This document shows positions 24,083-31,259 of a stretch of DNA of 32,527 bases, in pieces. The translations under genes were made by a program, and so were the position numbers. The notes under the pieces are model-generated. The model was not told where the DNA came from. It saw only the letters and a list, made by a program, of their open reading frames with translations, and did not search any database. This stretch comes from an uncultured Prevotella sp. (GTDB lineage Bacteria; Bacteroidota; Bacteroidia; Bacteroidales; Bacteroidaceae). Numbering within the stretch: position 1 is the stretch's first letter; every line of letters begins with the position of its first letter. The stretch spans positions 1 to 32,527 of the forward strand of contig ONKL01000033.1 of NCBI GenBank assembly GCA_900318395.1, written 5' to 3'.

Positions 24083-25198
24083 ATGAAGAAAATTTTTACG
24101 CTTGCATGCATGACAGCCTTTGCACTCGGCGCAATGGCACAATCTAACGGCTTCTACCATATACAGAACACACTGACAAAACGCTATATGATATTAGTTG
24201 ATAATCAAGGATCAGCAGACACATCTGGTAGTGTAGATATGGAAGCCTGCAACACTTGTATGGATCTAGACCAAGTCAGCGTTCATCCAGGATCTGTATT
24301 CTATATTGAGAACATCAGTGGAACAGCATACAATGTAGCAGCTCAAGGTGAAAACCTTGCAGTTTTGACAGGTAACAAGCTTCAGGTTCAGATCACACCT
24401 GGTGGTGATGGCTATGAGCTGTGGGGAAGCTATGGCGGTATTACCGTGTTCATCGGTGATGCAGAGAAGAAAAAGCCACGTTCTGAAGAGTACGAGACAT
24501 GGTCGTACATCAAGGAGGCTGGAAAGGAGAACAGATACTGGAAGTTCCACGCTATCGATAACAGTTCACACTATATTGGTATAGATCCTGACTGCCAGAC
24601 ATCTGACGGCTCATATTGGGGCACTATCAAATGTGGTTTCTCTTTCAAACTGCACTCATCAGGTATGGAAGCTTACTATGTAGAGAAAGTTGACAACAGT
24701 AATTTCGAGCTGAAAAAGTGGACAAATGACGTCATTCCTGCTTCTATGCCAGTCATTATCAAGTGCTCTTCAAACAATCCCGCCAAGAACATCATCAAGC
24801 CTGTGACTGACAGTGCTTCAGAGCCTGGCACTAACTGGCTGGGAGGACGCTATTTCGATATTGACGAACCTAATCACAGAAACTACTTGGCATACGATGC
24901 CAGCAGCATGCGTACACTCGACTCTGAGGATGGTAAGCTCGTGTTCAAGACTGCTTCAAGCGGTGATCTGACTGACGGTAAGTACTGCGTTCACAACAAG
25001 GCTTATCTGATGGATCTGCCCTCTTCATGCGCAGCTACACTCTACGAAGGCAGTGCAACAGCCATCAAGAGCATTAAGCAGGAGAGCAAGTTTAATGACG
25101 ACGCTATCTATACCCTGAGCGGTGTAAGACTCCAGAAGGGTGTTACCCCACGTCCTGGTGTTTACGTTCAGAACGGCAAGAAGATTGTGATTAAGTAA
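24083..25198 (+). CDS. Secreted protein with C-terminal sorting-type tail, unknown function
   Basis: This 371-residue protein has a classic signal peptide (MKKIFTLACMTAFALGAMA, cut before QS). The N-terminal half ('NGFYHIQNTLTKRYMILVDN', 'HYIGIDPDCQTSDGSYWGTI') looks like a beta-trefoil/lectin-type repeat, but I cannot assign a family. The C-terminus ('DAIYTLSGVRLQKG', then PRPGVYVQNGKKIVIK) is the same kind of tail as in the protein ending at 1771. In Bacteroidetes such 'YTLSGxR...GVYxxNGKK' ends go with surface export, possibly type IX. Function is unknown. No TAnnTTTG promoter fits between the terminator and this start. Confidence 0.8.
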   Translation: MKKIFTLACMTAFALGAMAQSNGFYHIQNTLTKRYMILVDNQGSADTSGSVDMEACNTCMDLDQVSVHPGSVFYIENISGTAYNVAAQGENLAVLTGNKLQVQITPGGDGYELWGSYGGITVFIGDAEKKKPRSEEYETWSYIKEAGKENRYWKFHAIDNSSHYIGIDPDCQTSDGSYWGTIKCGFSFKLHSSGMEAYYVEKVDNSNFELKKWTNDVIPASMPVIIKCSSNNPAKNIIKPVTDSASEPGTNWLGGRYFDIDEPNHRNYLAYDASSMRTLDSEDGKLVFKTASSGDLTDGKYCVHNKAYLMDLPSSCAATLYEGSATAIKSIKQESKFNDDAIYTLSGVRLQKGVTPRPGVYVQNGKKIVIK

Positions 25199-25206
25199 AA
25201 TGAATG

Positions 25207-25271
25207 GCCACTTGCAATAAGTGGCGGTTATAATACAATAAGGGGCCCTTATCAAGCGATAAGGGCCCCTT
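25207..25271. terminator. Double hairpin between convergent genes
   Basis: The first hairpin is 7 bp (GCCACTT 25207-25213 with AAGTGGC 25219-25225). The second is a perfect 14-bp stem (25240-25253 with 25258-25271, core AAGGGGCCC/GGGCCCCTT) with a 4-nt AAGC loop. Neither has a long U-tract, but their place between convergent gene ends (25198 plus, 25294 minus) fits termination in both directions. Confidence 0.75.
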
Positions 25272-25293
25272 AATTGTTGATAAGCCTGAGTTA

Positions 25294-26436
25294 TCAGAAA
25301 ATGCGTTTCGTAATCCTAAGATTCAGCACAGGATAAACCTTAAAGGCTTTAAACGTTTTAACGTAATCACCTACCTGACCTCCAATATTCTCCACATCAC
25401 TAATCAGATCGACACCGTCGTGCGTATAGACTTTAGGACTGCCTCCCCAGATCCAGACACCGGCATCAAAAGAGATCTTCCAGTCATCGCGGCCCTTCAC
25501 CATGTTTCCACCATATCCAAAGCCTAAGTAGGGTTTAAACGAATTGGACTTAGCCTTCACATGAATCATACCATCAGTTGCAGGTTCCATATTATAAGTC
25601 TCACCAGCCTTATGCTCTACCCCATTGTCATCGGTGAAATCATGGGTAAATGTACCAAGGGTGAAGCCCAAGCGGCCATAATCAACAATCTGGGCATAAA
25701 GATCGCTGGGAATAATGTTCAGATGATACTTATCAATGATTTCTTCAGGGATACCCATATCCTCCCAGTCCATCAAGGGGTAACGTTTCTCCGCACGCTC
25801 ATACATACGGTTGTAGATACCCACAGCCAAGAGCGAGGTCATGGCCTCTGTGGTATTATCGGCCTTGGCAAACTGCGACGGGCCCCAATAGAAACCTGCA
25901 GTGAAGTGCCAATGCTTATTGTTCTTAAAGGGGAATACATCGAGCAGCAACTTGAAATTGTTCATTGTAGGTTTGCCCAACATATCCACATGATCCTCAA
26001 CTTCATAACCAGAGAAGCCTTTCATCAGCTTCTGCATCTTATCGAAGGAACTCTCCACAGGGTTGCCTTGAGCATCATACTGATGAGCAGGTTTGCCGCC
26101 AATCGTCACATCGAACTTCATCTTCGCGGTAAAACGTGGCATGAAGTCGTAACCAGCTCGCAACTGGAAATACTCACCGAGGGGCGAAGACGCCTCAATG
26201 CCGATACCCGTGGTTCCTGCAGTCACCGAGAGATCCAGATGCTGGAAGATGTTATGCTCCTTCCAATACTGGAACACGGGTATATACTCAGAATGGAACT
26301 CCTGCTGCTCCGCAACCTGCGGCTCCTGTGCAGAAGCTTGAAGTGAGAATTGAAAAGCGAAAAGCATCATCAGCCCTCTCGCTCCCCAATTCAACTCACC
26401 ACATTTAGCTTTCACAATCAATAAATTCTTCTTCAT
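25294..26436 (-). CDS. Outer membrane beta-barrel protein, unknown family
   Basis: This 380-residue protein has a long signal peptide ending SLQASAQ. The mature part alternates hydrophobic and polar residues ('YFQLRAGYDFMPRFTAKMKF', 'HWHFTAGFYWGPSQFA', 'FKPYLGFGYGGNMVKGRDDW') and ends in Phe, which strongly suggests an outer-membrane barrel. I do not recognise the family. It is the last gene of the minus-strand run. The 79-nt gap upstream is mostly a heptamer array (26467-26522), and its signal-peptide codons show a faint 7-nt period (26343-26363). Confidence 0.8.
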   Translation of the reverse strand: MKKNLLIVKAKCGELNWGARGLMMLFAFQFSLQASAQEPQVAEQQEFHSEYIPVFQYWKEHNIFQHLDLSVTAGTTGIGIEASSPLGEYFQLRAGYDFMPRFTAKMKFDVTIGGKPAHQYDAQGNPVESSFDKMQKLMKGFSGYEVEDHVDMLGKPTMNNFKLLLDVFPFKNNKHWHFTAGFYWGPSQFAKADNTTEAMTSLLAVGIYNRMYERAEKRYPLMDWEDMGIPEEIIDKYHLNIIPSDLYAQIVDYGRLGFTLGTFTHDFTDDNGVEHKAGETYNMEPATDGMIHVKAKSNSFKPYLGFGYGGNMVKGRDDWKISFDAGVWIWGGSPKVYTHDGVDLISDVENIGGQVGDYVKTFKAFKVYPVLNLRITKRIF

Positions 26437-26466
26437 GTATGTAATCCTAATCTATTTCGTAACTTT

Positions 26467-26522
26467 TCACTCCACACTCCTCATTCCACATTCCACATTC
26501 CTCATTCCACATTCCTCACTTC
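26467..26522 (-). repeat. Heptamer array at the stop of the small lipoprotein gene
   Basis: Eight 7-nt units on the plus strand are of ACATTCC/TCATTCC/TCACTCC type, the complement of the GTGGAAT family. The array supplies the TGA stop (26516-26518) of the lipoprotein gene and fills most of the gap to the barrel-protein start. Confidence 0.95.
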
Positions 26523-26917
26523 ATCCTCCAACGGCCTTGGCGCTCCACCATGGGGACAACAATCTCCTCGTTGACAGAATCGCCGAAACAGAGCACCAGG
26601 AAGACGTTTGTAATCTTCTGGGCAGTATCAGTCTGGGCATTAGAGATACGCACCTCACGGATGCCGTGATGCGCTTCCTCCTGCTGCGCCATAAACTGAC
26701 GGAGGTTCACCTCATGCTCCTCCATACGATCGATGGTGCCGATGGTATCCAGCGGCTGGAACTCCTTTCCCTCCAGGAACTGGCGATATTCGCCCCGCAT
26801 CAAGTGCTCATAATAGCCCTTTGCAGCCAGTGAAGCCATCTCTTCCGGCGTGGCACCACCGCAAGAAGTGAAAAGTAAAAGGTTAAAAGTGAAAAGTAGT
26901 GGTAGCAACTTTTTCAT
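26516..26917 (-). CDS. Small lipoprotein, DUF4878-like
   Basis: This 133-residue protein has a lipoprotein signal MKKLLPLLFTFNLLLFTSC, with Cys19 as the lipid site. A small alpha+beta domain follows ('EEMASLAAKGYYEHLMRGEY' to VERQGRWRMK at the end). The shape and the closing 'GRWRM' resemble the DUF4878/NTF2-like lipoproteins of Bacteroidetes, but this is from memory. The gene starts 3 nt after the der stop, so coupled translation is likely. Signal-peptide residues 8-17 are encoded by a heptamer array (26868-26895), and the stop codon lies in another. Confidence 0.8.
   Translation of the reverse strand: MKKLLPLLFTFNLLLFTSCGGATPEEMASLAAKGYYEHLMRGEYRQFLEGKEFQPLDTIGTIDRMEEHEVNLRQFMAQQEEAHHGIREVRISNAQTDTAQKITNVFLVLCFGDSVNEEIVVPMVERQGRWRMK
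26868..26895 (-). repeat. Heptamer array in the lipoprotein signal peptide
   Basis: Four 7-nt units on the plus strand (GTGAAAA, GTAAAAG, GTTAAAA, GTGAAAA). Read on the minus strand they encode LFTFNLLLFT, the h-region, in the same frame relation as the LFTIHCSLFT core of the pectinesterase. Confidence 0.85.
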
Positions 26918-26920
26918 CTT

Positions 26921-28234
26921 TCACTTCTGACGGATAAAGACATTGATCGGTGAGCCAGTAAGCGTCCAGTTCTCGCGGATCTTATTCTCGAGGAAGCGCT
27001 TATAGGGCTCCTTGACATACTGCGGCAGATTGGCATAGAATACGAAGGTGGGAATCTGCGTATCGGGCACCTGTGCCACATACTTAATCTTGATGTACTT
27101 GCCCTTCACCGAGGGAGGCGGGAAAGCCTCTATCAGGGGCAGCATCACCTCGTTGAGCTTCGATGTTCCTATCTTCGCCTTACGGTTCAGATATACCTCC
27201 TTTGCCGTCTCCAGCACCTTGAAAATACGCTGCTTCGTAAGGGCTGAGGTAAAGATGATGGGGAAATCCACGAATGGCGCCATGCGCTGACGAATGGCAT
27301 TGATGAAGGTATCGATGGCGGCCTGCGACTTATCCTCTACAAGGTCCCATTTATTCACGGCTACCACCAGCGACTTGTTGTTCTTCTGAATCAGCTGGAA
27401 GATGTTCATATCCTGAGCCTCGATACCACGGGTGGCATCGATCATGAGGATACAGACATCGCTGTTCTCGATGGCACGGATGGAGCGCATCACTGAATAG
27501 AACTCGAGGTCTTCGGTCACCTTATTCTTGCGACGGATACCAGCGGTATCCACCAGATAGAAGTCGAATCCGAACTTATCATAGCGGGTATAGATACTGT
27601 CGCGGGTGGTGCCGGCTATCTCTGTCACGATGTTACGGTCTTCACCGATAAAGGCATTGATGATGCTCGATTTGCCTGCATTAGGACGCCCTACGACGGC
27701 AAAACGTGGAATACCCTCCTCGAGGTCGTCCTTAGCCTTCTCGGGCAGGATCTCAAGCACCTTGTCGAGCAAATCGCCAGTGCCACTGCCTGTGGCAGCA
27801 CTGATGGGCCAGGGATCACCGAGCCCGAGCTTATAGAAGTCATACTGATCGTAGAGGTCCTTGCCATCATCGGCCTTATTGGCCACCAGAAGGACTGGAA
27901 GCTTGGCACGGCGCAGAATCTGCGCCACGTCCATATCCCAGCCCGTCACACCATTATTGATATCGCAAAGGAAAAGCACAAGATCGGCTTCCTCCGTAGC
28001 GATAATCACCTGCTTACGGATCTCCTCTTCGAACACATCATCGGAATTAACCACCCAGCCGCCGGTATCGACGACAGAGAACTCGCGCCCATTCCATTCG
28101 CACTTGCCGTACTGACGGTCGCGCGTCGTACCTGCCTCATTACTCACAATCGCCTGGCGTGACTTTGTCAAGCGATTGAAAAGCGTCGATTTTCCCACAT
28201 TCGGGCGCCCAACTATTGCTACTAAATTTCCCAT
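26921..28234 (-). CDS. der: Ribosome-assembly GTPase Der (EngA)
   Basis: Der is a double GTPase needed for 50S subunit maturation. The start is ATG 28234 ([17 protein letters not shown]), giving 437 residues; the extension to 28255 is not supported. The first G domain has [13 protein letters not shown] and NKAD. The second has [14 protein letters not shown] and NKWD. The C-terminal KH-like domain ends near '[20 protein letters not shown]'. All Walker elements are intact. The TGA stop (AAG TGA AAG ATG) lies 3 nt before the start of the small lipoprotein gene. The 136-nt gap to era upstream holds an inverted repeat. Confidence 0.97.
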   Translation of the reverse strand: MGNLVAIVGRPNVGKSTLFNRLTKSRQAIVSNEAGTTRDRQYGKCEWNGREFSVVDTGGWVVNSDDVFEEEIRKQVIIATEEADLVLFLCDINNGVTGWDMDVAQILRRAKLPVLLVANKADDGKDLYDQYDFYKLGLGDPWPISAATGSGTGDLLDKVLEILPEKAKDDLEEGIPRFAVVGRPNAGKSSIINAFIGEDRNIVTEIAGTTRDSIYTRYDKFGFDFYLVDTAGIRRKNKVTEDLEFYSVMRSIRAIENSDVCILMIDATRGIEAQDMNIFQLIQKNNKSLVVAVNKWDLVEDKSQAAIDTFINAIRQRMAPFVDFPIIFTSALTKQRIFKVLETAKEVYLNRKAKIGTSKLNEVMLPLIEAFPPPSVKGKYIKIKYVAQVPDTQIPTFVFYANLPQYVKEPYKRFLENKIRENWTLTGSPINVFIRQK

Positions 28235-28250
28235 AGGTCTTATATATTTT

Positions 28251-28362
28251 GGCACGGATTACACGGATTATGATCCGTTTCAGTTACCATCCATCCCATA
28301 TTATTATCTTTTCTTTATCATGAGCACTTATATGATCCGTGTAAATCCGTGAAATCCGTGCC
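28251..28362. repeat. CACGGATT inverted-repeat element between era and der
   Basis: The left arm (28251-28278) reads GGCACGGATT then ACACGGATTA. The right arm (28331-28362) is its near-complement ending AATCCGTGCC. The outermost 10 bp pair perfectly and the next 10 with two mismatches. The ACGGATT motif repeats at about 9-10-nt spacing in each arm. It occupies most of the 136-nt era-der gap and looks like a dispersed Bacteroidales intergenic repeat. Confidence 0.8.
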
Positions 28363-28370
28363 TCATAATC

Positions 28371-29318
28371 TTATTCGGGATTATAACCGAAATGATTGAG
28401 TTCCCGCTCGGAAGAACGCCAGTCTTTATCCACCTTCACGAAGATCTCGAGATAGATGGTCTTGCCAAAAAACTTCTCCAGCGACTTGCGGGCCTCGGTA
28501 GAGACCTTCTTCAGCGCCACACCCTGATGACCGATGATGATACCCTTCTGCGAGTCACGCTCCACGTAGATCACGGCATTGATGTGGATATGCTTGTCAT
28601 CCTCCTTGAAACGCTCCACAGCGACCTCTACCGAATACGGAATCTCCTTGTCGTAATAGAGCAGGATCTTCTCGCGGATAATCTCTGAAACGAAGAAGCG
28701 CGCAGGCTTATCCGTCAACTGGTCTTTATCGAAGTAGGCAGGACTCTCGGGGAGCAGTTCCTGAATACGCTTCAGCAGCATATCGACACCAAACTTGTTC
28801 TTAGCGGAAATCGGCAGGATCTCGGCATTAGGCAGCAAAGAATGCCACTTCTCCACAATCGTGCCGAGAATCTCCTCTGGTCTCTTAGAAGGAGAGGCGG
28901 GCTTACCTGACTCGCTATGCTCTTCCCCTTGGGGGAGACTGGATGGGGTCATATCAATCTTATTGATCAACAAAATGACTGGTATCTCCATCTTCTGAAC
29001 CTTCTCCAGGAAGTCCATGTTCTTCTCAGGATTCTCCACCACATCCGTCACGTAGAGCAGGATATCAGCATCCTGCAGGGCCGACTCCGAGAAAGCGAGC
29101 ATCGACTCCTGAAGCTTGTAGTTAGGCTTCAATACGCCTGGCGTGTCGGAGAAGACAATCTGCATCTCGGGGGTATTCACGATGCCCATGATGCGATGGC
29201 GCGTGGTCTGGGCCTTAAAGGTTGCAATCGAAATACGCTCACCAACCAATTGGTTCATGAGCGTACTTTTACCTACGTTGGGATTTCCAACGATATTGAC
29301 GAATCCTGCTTTGTGCAT
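28371..29318 (-). CDS. era: Ribosome-assembly GTPase Era with loop insertion
   Basis: Era binds the 3' end of 16S rRNA and helps 30S maturation. The start is ATG 29318 (MHKAGFVNIVGNPNVGKST), giving 315 residues. The G1 motif GNPNVGKST, the G3 DTPG and the G4 NKID are present. The C-terminal KH domain includes 'KGIIIGHQGVALKKVSTEAR'. About 23 residues directly after NKIDM (TPSSLPQGEE to SPSKR; bases 28881-28949) are extra compared with what I expect for Era and look like a translated repeat. That places the insertion just after the guanine-specificity motif, probably in a surface loop. Start extension to 29336 would use heptamer sequence and is rejected. Confidence 0.95.
   Translation of the reverse strand: MHKAGFVNIVGNPNVGKSTLMNQLVGERISIATFKAQTTRHRIMGIVNTPEMQIVFSDTPGVLKPNYKLQESMLAFSESALQDADILLYVTDVVENPEKNMDFLEKVQKMEIPVILLINKIDMTPSSLPQGEEHSESGKPASPSKRPEEILGTIVEKWHSLLPNAEILPISAKNKFGVDMLLKRIQELLPESPAYFDKDQLTDKPARFFVSEIIREKILLYYDKEIPYSVEVAVERFKEDDKHIHINAVIYVERDSQKGIIIGHQGVALKKVSTEARKSLEKFFGKTIYLEIFVKVDKDWRSSERELNHFGYNPE
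28881..28949 (-). repeat. Repeat-like in-frame insertion in era
   Basis: This 69-nt segment encodes a Pro/Ser/Gly-rich loop without hydrophobic pattern. It contains a small palindrome CTTCCCCTTGGGGGAG (28922-28937 on the plus strand) and a CTCTCC/GGAGAG pair. Similar 'SSLPQGEE' or 'PSLPQG' strings are, from memory, common translations of Bacteroidetes intergenic repeats. Its boundaries are approximate. Confidence 0.55.
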
Positions 29319-29361
29319 CAACTTTTCACTTTTCACTCCTCACTTTTTCATTTCTCATTTC
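29319..29361 (-). repeat. Heptamer-phased array between fabH and era
   Basis: On the minus strand, units of AATGAGA, AATGAAA, AAGTGAG, GAGTGAA and AAGTGAA keep a 7-nt period. They supply the last fabH residues (GNEK), its TGA stop (29348-29350) and the whole gap to the era ATG. Confidence 0.8.
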
Positions 29362-30355
29362 CGTTGTATGCCCACTTTAAGTAGGATGCTCCATGTACAA
29401 ATCCTGCACCGAACGCGGTGAGTATCATGTTATCACCCTTCTGGAGACGACTTTCGTAGTCCCACAAGGCGAGCGGTATCGTGGCAGCACTCGTGTTGCC
29501 GTAGTGCTCGATGTTCACCATCACCTGCTCCATCGGGAGTTCCAGACGCTTGGCTACCGCCTCGATGATACGCATATTAGCCTGATGAGGAACGACCCAC
29601 TGGATATTATCCTTGTTCAGGCCGTTACGCTCGGCTATCAGCGCACAGTCGTTGCTCATGTTCGTCACTGCATAGCGGAACACCGTGCGACCCTCCTGAT
29701 AGAGGTAGTGCAGACGATGATCTACCGTAAAGTGCGACGGCGGGCAAACGGAACCTCCTGCCTTCATGTGCAGGAACGGGAGACCTTTGCCGTCTGTGCG
29801 GAAGTAGGAATCCATCACACCGATATTCTGCTCTTCTGTGGCCTCAAGAAGGACTGCAGCTGCACCGTCTCCAAAGAGAGGACATGTCTGGCGGTCCTTA
29901 TAATCTGTCACCGATGACATCTTGTCGGCTCCGATGATGATAATCTTCTTATAGCGTCCGCTCTGGATCATCGACGCAGCCACGTCGAGTGTATAGAGGA
30001 ATCCGCAACAGGCGCCCCAGAAGTCGAAGGCGAAAGCATTCTTCAGTCCCACCTTTCCAACAACGATACTGGCCGTGGAGGGGAACTTATAGTCGGCCGT
30101 AGAAGTGGTTACAATCAGTGCGTCGATGGTATCGGGGTCAACACCAGTCTTCTGGATCAGCTGCTTGGCAGCCTTACGAGCCATATAGCTGGTGCCGAGA
30201 CCTTCCTCCGTCAGGATGCGGCGCTCTTTGATACCCACACGCGTCATAATCCACTCATCGTTGGTGTCAACCATCCGCGACAGTTCGTCATTGGTAAGAA
30301 CATAATCGGGGACGTAGCCACCTACGCCGGTGATGATCGCGTTGATTCTATCCAT
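29348..30355 (-). CDS. fabH: 3-oxoacyl-ACP synthase III
   Basis: FabH condenses acetyl-CoA or a branched-chain acyl-CoA with malonyl-ACP to start fatty acid synthesis. The 335-residue protein has the catalytic Cys116 ([11 protein letters not shown]), the His in VVPHQANMR and the Asn in [10 protein letters not shown], which is the full Cys-His-Asn triad. Length is normal. The ATG overlaps the rpmF stop by one base (TAATG), so translation is coupled. The last four residues and the stop lie in a heptamer array. The operon order DUF177-rpmF-fabH parallels the yceD-rpmF-(plsX)-fabH order of many bacteria, without plsX here. Confidence 0.96.
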   Translation of the reverse strand: MDRINAIITGVGGYVPDYVLTNDELSRMVDTNDEWIMTRVGIKERRILTEEGLGTSYMARKAAKQLIQKTGVDPDTIDALIVTTSTADYKFPSTASIVVGKVGLKNAFAFDFWGACCGFLYTLDVAASMIQSGRYKKIIIIGADKMSSVTDYKDRQTCPLFGDGAAAVLLEATEEQNIGVMDSYFRTDGKGLPFLHMKAGGSVCPPSHFTVDHRLHYLYQEGRTVFRYAVTNMSNDCALIAERNGLNKDNIQWVVPHQANMRIIEAVAKRLELPMEQVMVNIEHYGNTSAATIPLALWDYESRLQKGDNMILTAFGAGFVHGASYLKWAYNGNEK

Positions 30356-30546
30356 TACTCAGCTACTTCTTCCTCAATCTTGATAGCTACCTTACCACGA
30401 TAGTAACCACAGGTGGGGCATACAGTGTGATAAACATAATATGCACCACAGTTAGGGCATACTGCCAGTGTGGGAGCTACTGCCTTGTCGTGAGTACGAC
30501 GCTTGAGTGTACGAGTCTTTGACTGTCTTCTTTTAGGATGTGCCAT
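30355..30546 (-). CDS. rpmF: 50S ribosomal protein L32
   Basis: L32 is 63 residues of the large subunit. The N-terminal [17 protein letters not shown] is typical, followed by a four-Cys zinc ribbon ([17 protein letters not shown]). The stop codon TAA shares its final A with the fabH start. The gene lies 45 nt after DUF177 on the same strand, a standard pairing. Confidence 0.97.
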   Translation of the reverse strand: MAHPKRRQSKTRTLKRRTHDKAVAPTLAVCPNCGAYYVYHTVCPTCGYYRGKVAIKIEEEVAE

Positions 30547-30570
30547 AATTCTATAATTATTTAATTGTTA

Positions 30571-30602
30571 CATTTTTACTTTTTTACCTTTTTACTCTTT
30601 TA
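30571..30602 (-). repeat. 8-nt tandem array at the DUF177 stop
   Basis: Four 8-nt units (plus strand CATTTTTA, CTTTTTTA, CCTTTTTA, CTCTTTTA) provide the end and TAA stop of the DUF177 gene and part of the gap to rpmF. They are the same unit type as 2543-2590. Confidence 0.8.
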
Positions 30603-31113
30603 ATTTCAAGAGTTTTTCCCATCGGGGGTCTATCGCCTGGCTGGACTCCTCATCGCTGCTTCGGTCAGCTGACAGCTCTTCCAGAGCTTGCGTCATGGCA
30701 GGGTTGCACTTGCCGGGTGCATGCACATGCCTGATGGGTATGGTCAGAACTATAAACTCATAGATGATCCACGACATGTCGAGTATTCCTTCGTTCTCGT
30801 CCACGACGATCATATCATCTTCCTCTGAGGCCTCGCTTCCGAGCTTGACAATGAGACGGTTATCGGTTTCCACCGGCTGCTCCATATCATCGAGACAACG
30901 GTCACAAGGGATGATCACTGTGCCTGCCGTATGGAAGTTGAACTCGAAAAAGCCAGTAGCCTTGCGTATAGACACTGACACATGCAATGAGCCTCGCCTC
31001 GTCTCGGCACCGTCCAGAGCCTCGAAGTAACGGTCATCCAGATCGAAATCCAAGGAAGTTTCCTCTTCCTTCAAACCCTTCAAATCTATCTTCAACAACT
31101 CCAAACAACACAT
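30592..31113 (-). CDS. DUF177 (YceD-type) rRNA accumulation protein
   Basis: This 173-residue protein has the DUF177 core: 'TAGTVIIPCDRCLDDMEQPV', an acidic strand region, and the C-terminal 'IRHVHAPGKCNPAM'. In E. coli the homologue YceD affects 23S rRNA levels and sits next to rpmF, exactly as here. It is the first gene of the DUF177-rpmF-fabH-era-der run. A TAACTTTG box lies 20 nt upstream of the ATG, so the leader is very short. The end and stop codon are made of 8-nt repeat. Confidence 0.9.
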   Translation of the reverse strand: MCCLELLKIDLKGLKEEETSLDFDLDDRYFEALDGAETRRGSLHVSVSIRKATGFFEFNFHTAGTVIIPCDRCLDDMEQPVETDNRLIVKLGSEASEEDDMIVVDENEGILDMSWIIYEFIVLTIPIRHVHAPGKCNPAMTQALEELSADRSSDEESSQAIDPRWEKLLKLKE

Positions 31114-31132
31114 AATAATCCAATTTGGGTTG

Positions 31133-31140
31133 CAAAGTTA
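31133..31140 (-). promoter_or_regulatory. Candidate -7 box for the DUF177-rpmF operon
   Basis: The minus strand reads TAACTTTGC, 20 nt before the ATG, the same box as for surE, parA and parC. The remaining 31141-31259 holds no ORF I can support. Confidence 0.65.
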
Positions 31141-31259
31141 CAAACTTTTTTTCAATTAAGGAGCGGTTATTTGGTTTTTTTATCATTTTAAGGCAAATTC
31201 TTTAGTTATCAGGGGTTTATATTACACAAACCGCCCCGTATCTGTGCAGTTTTCACAGT

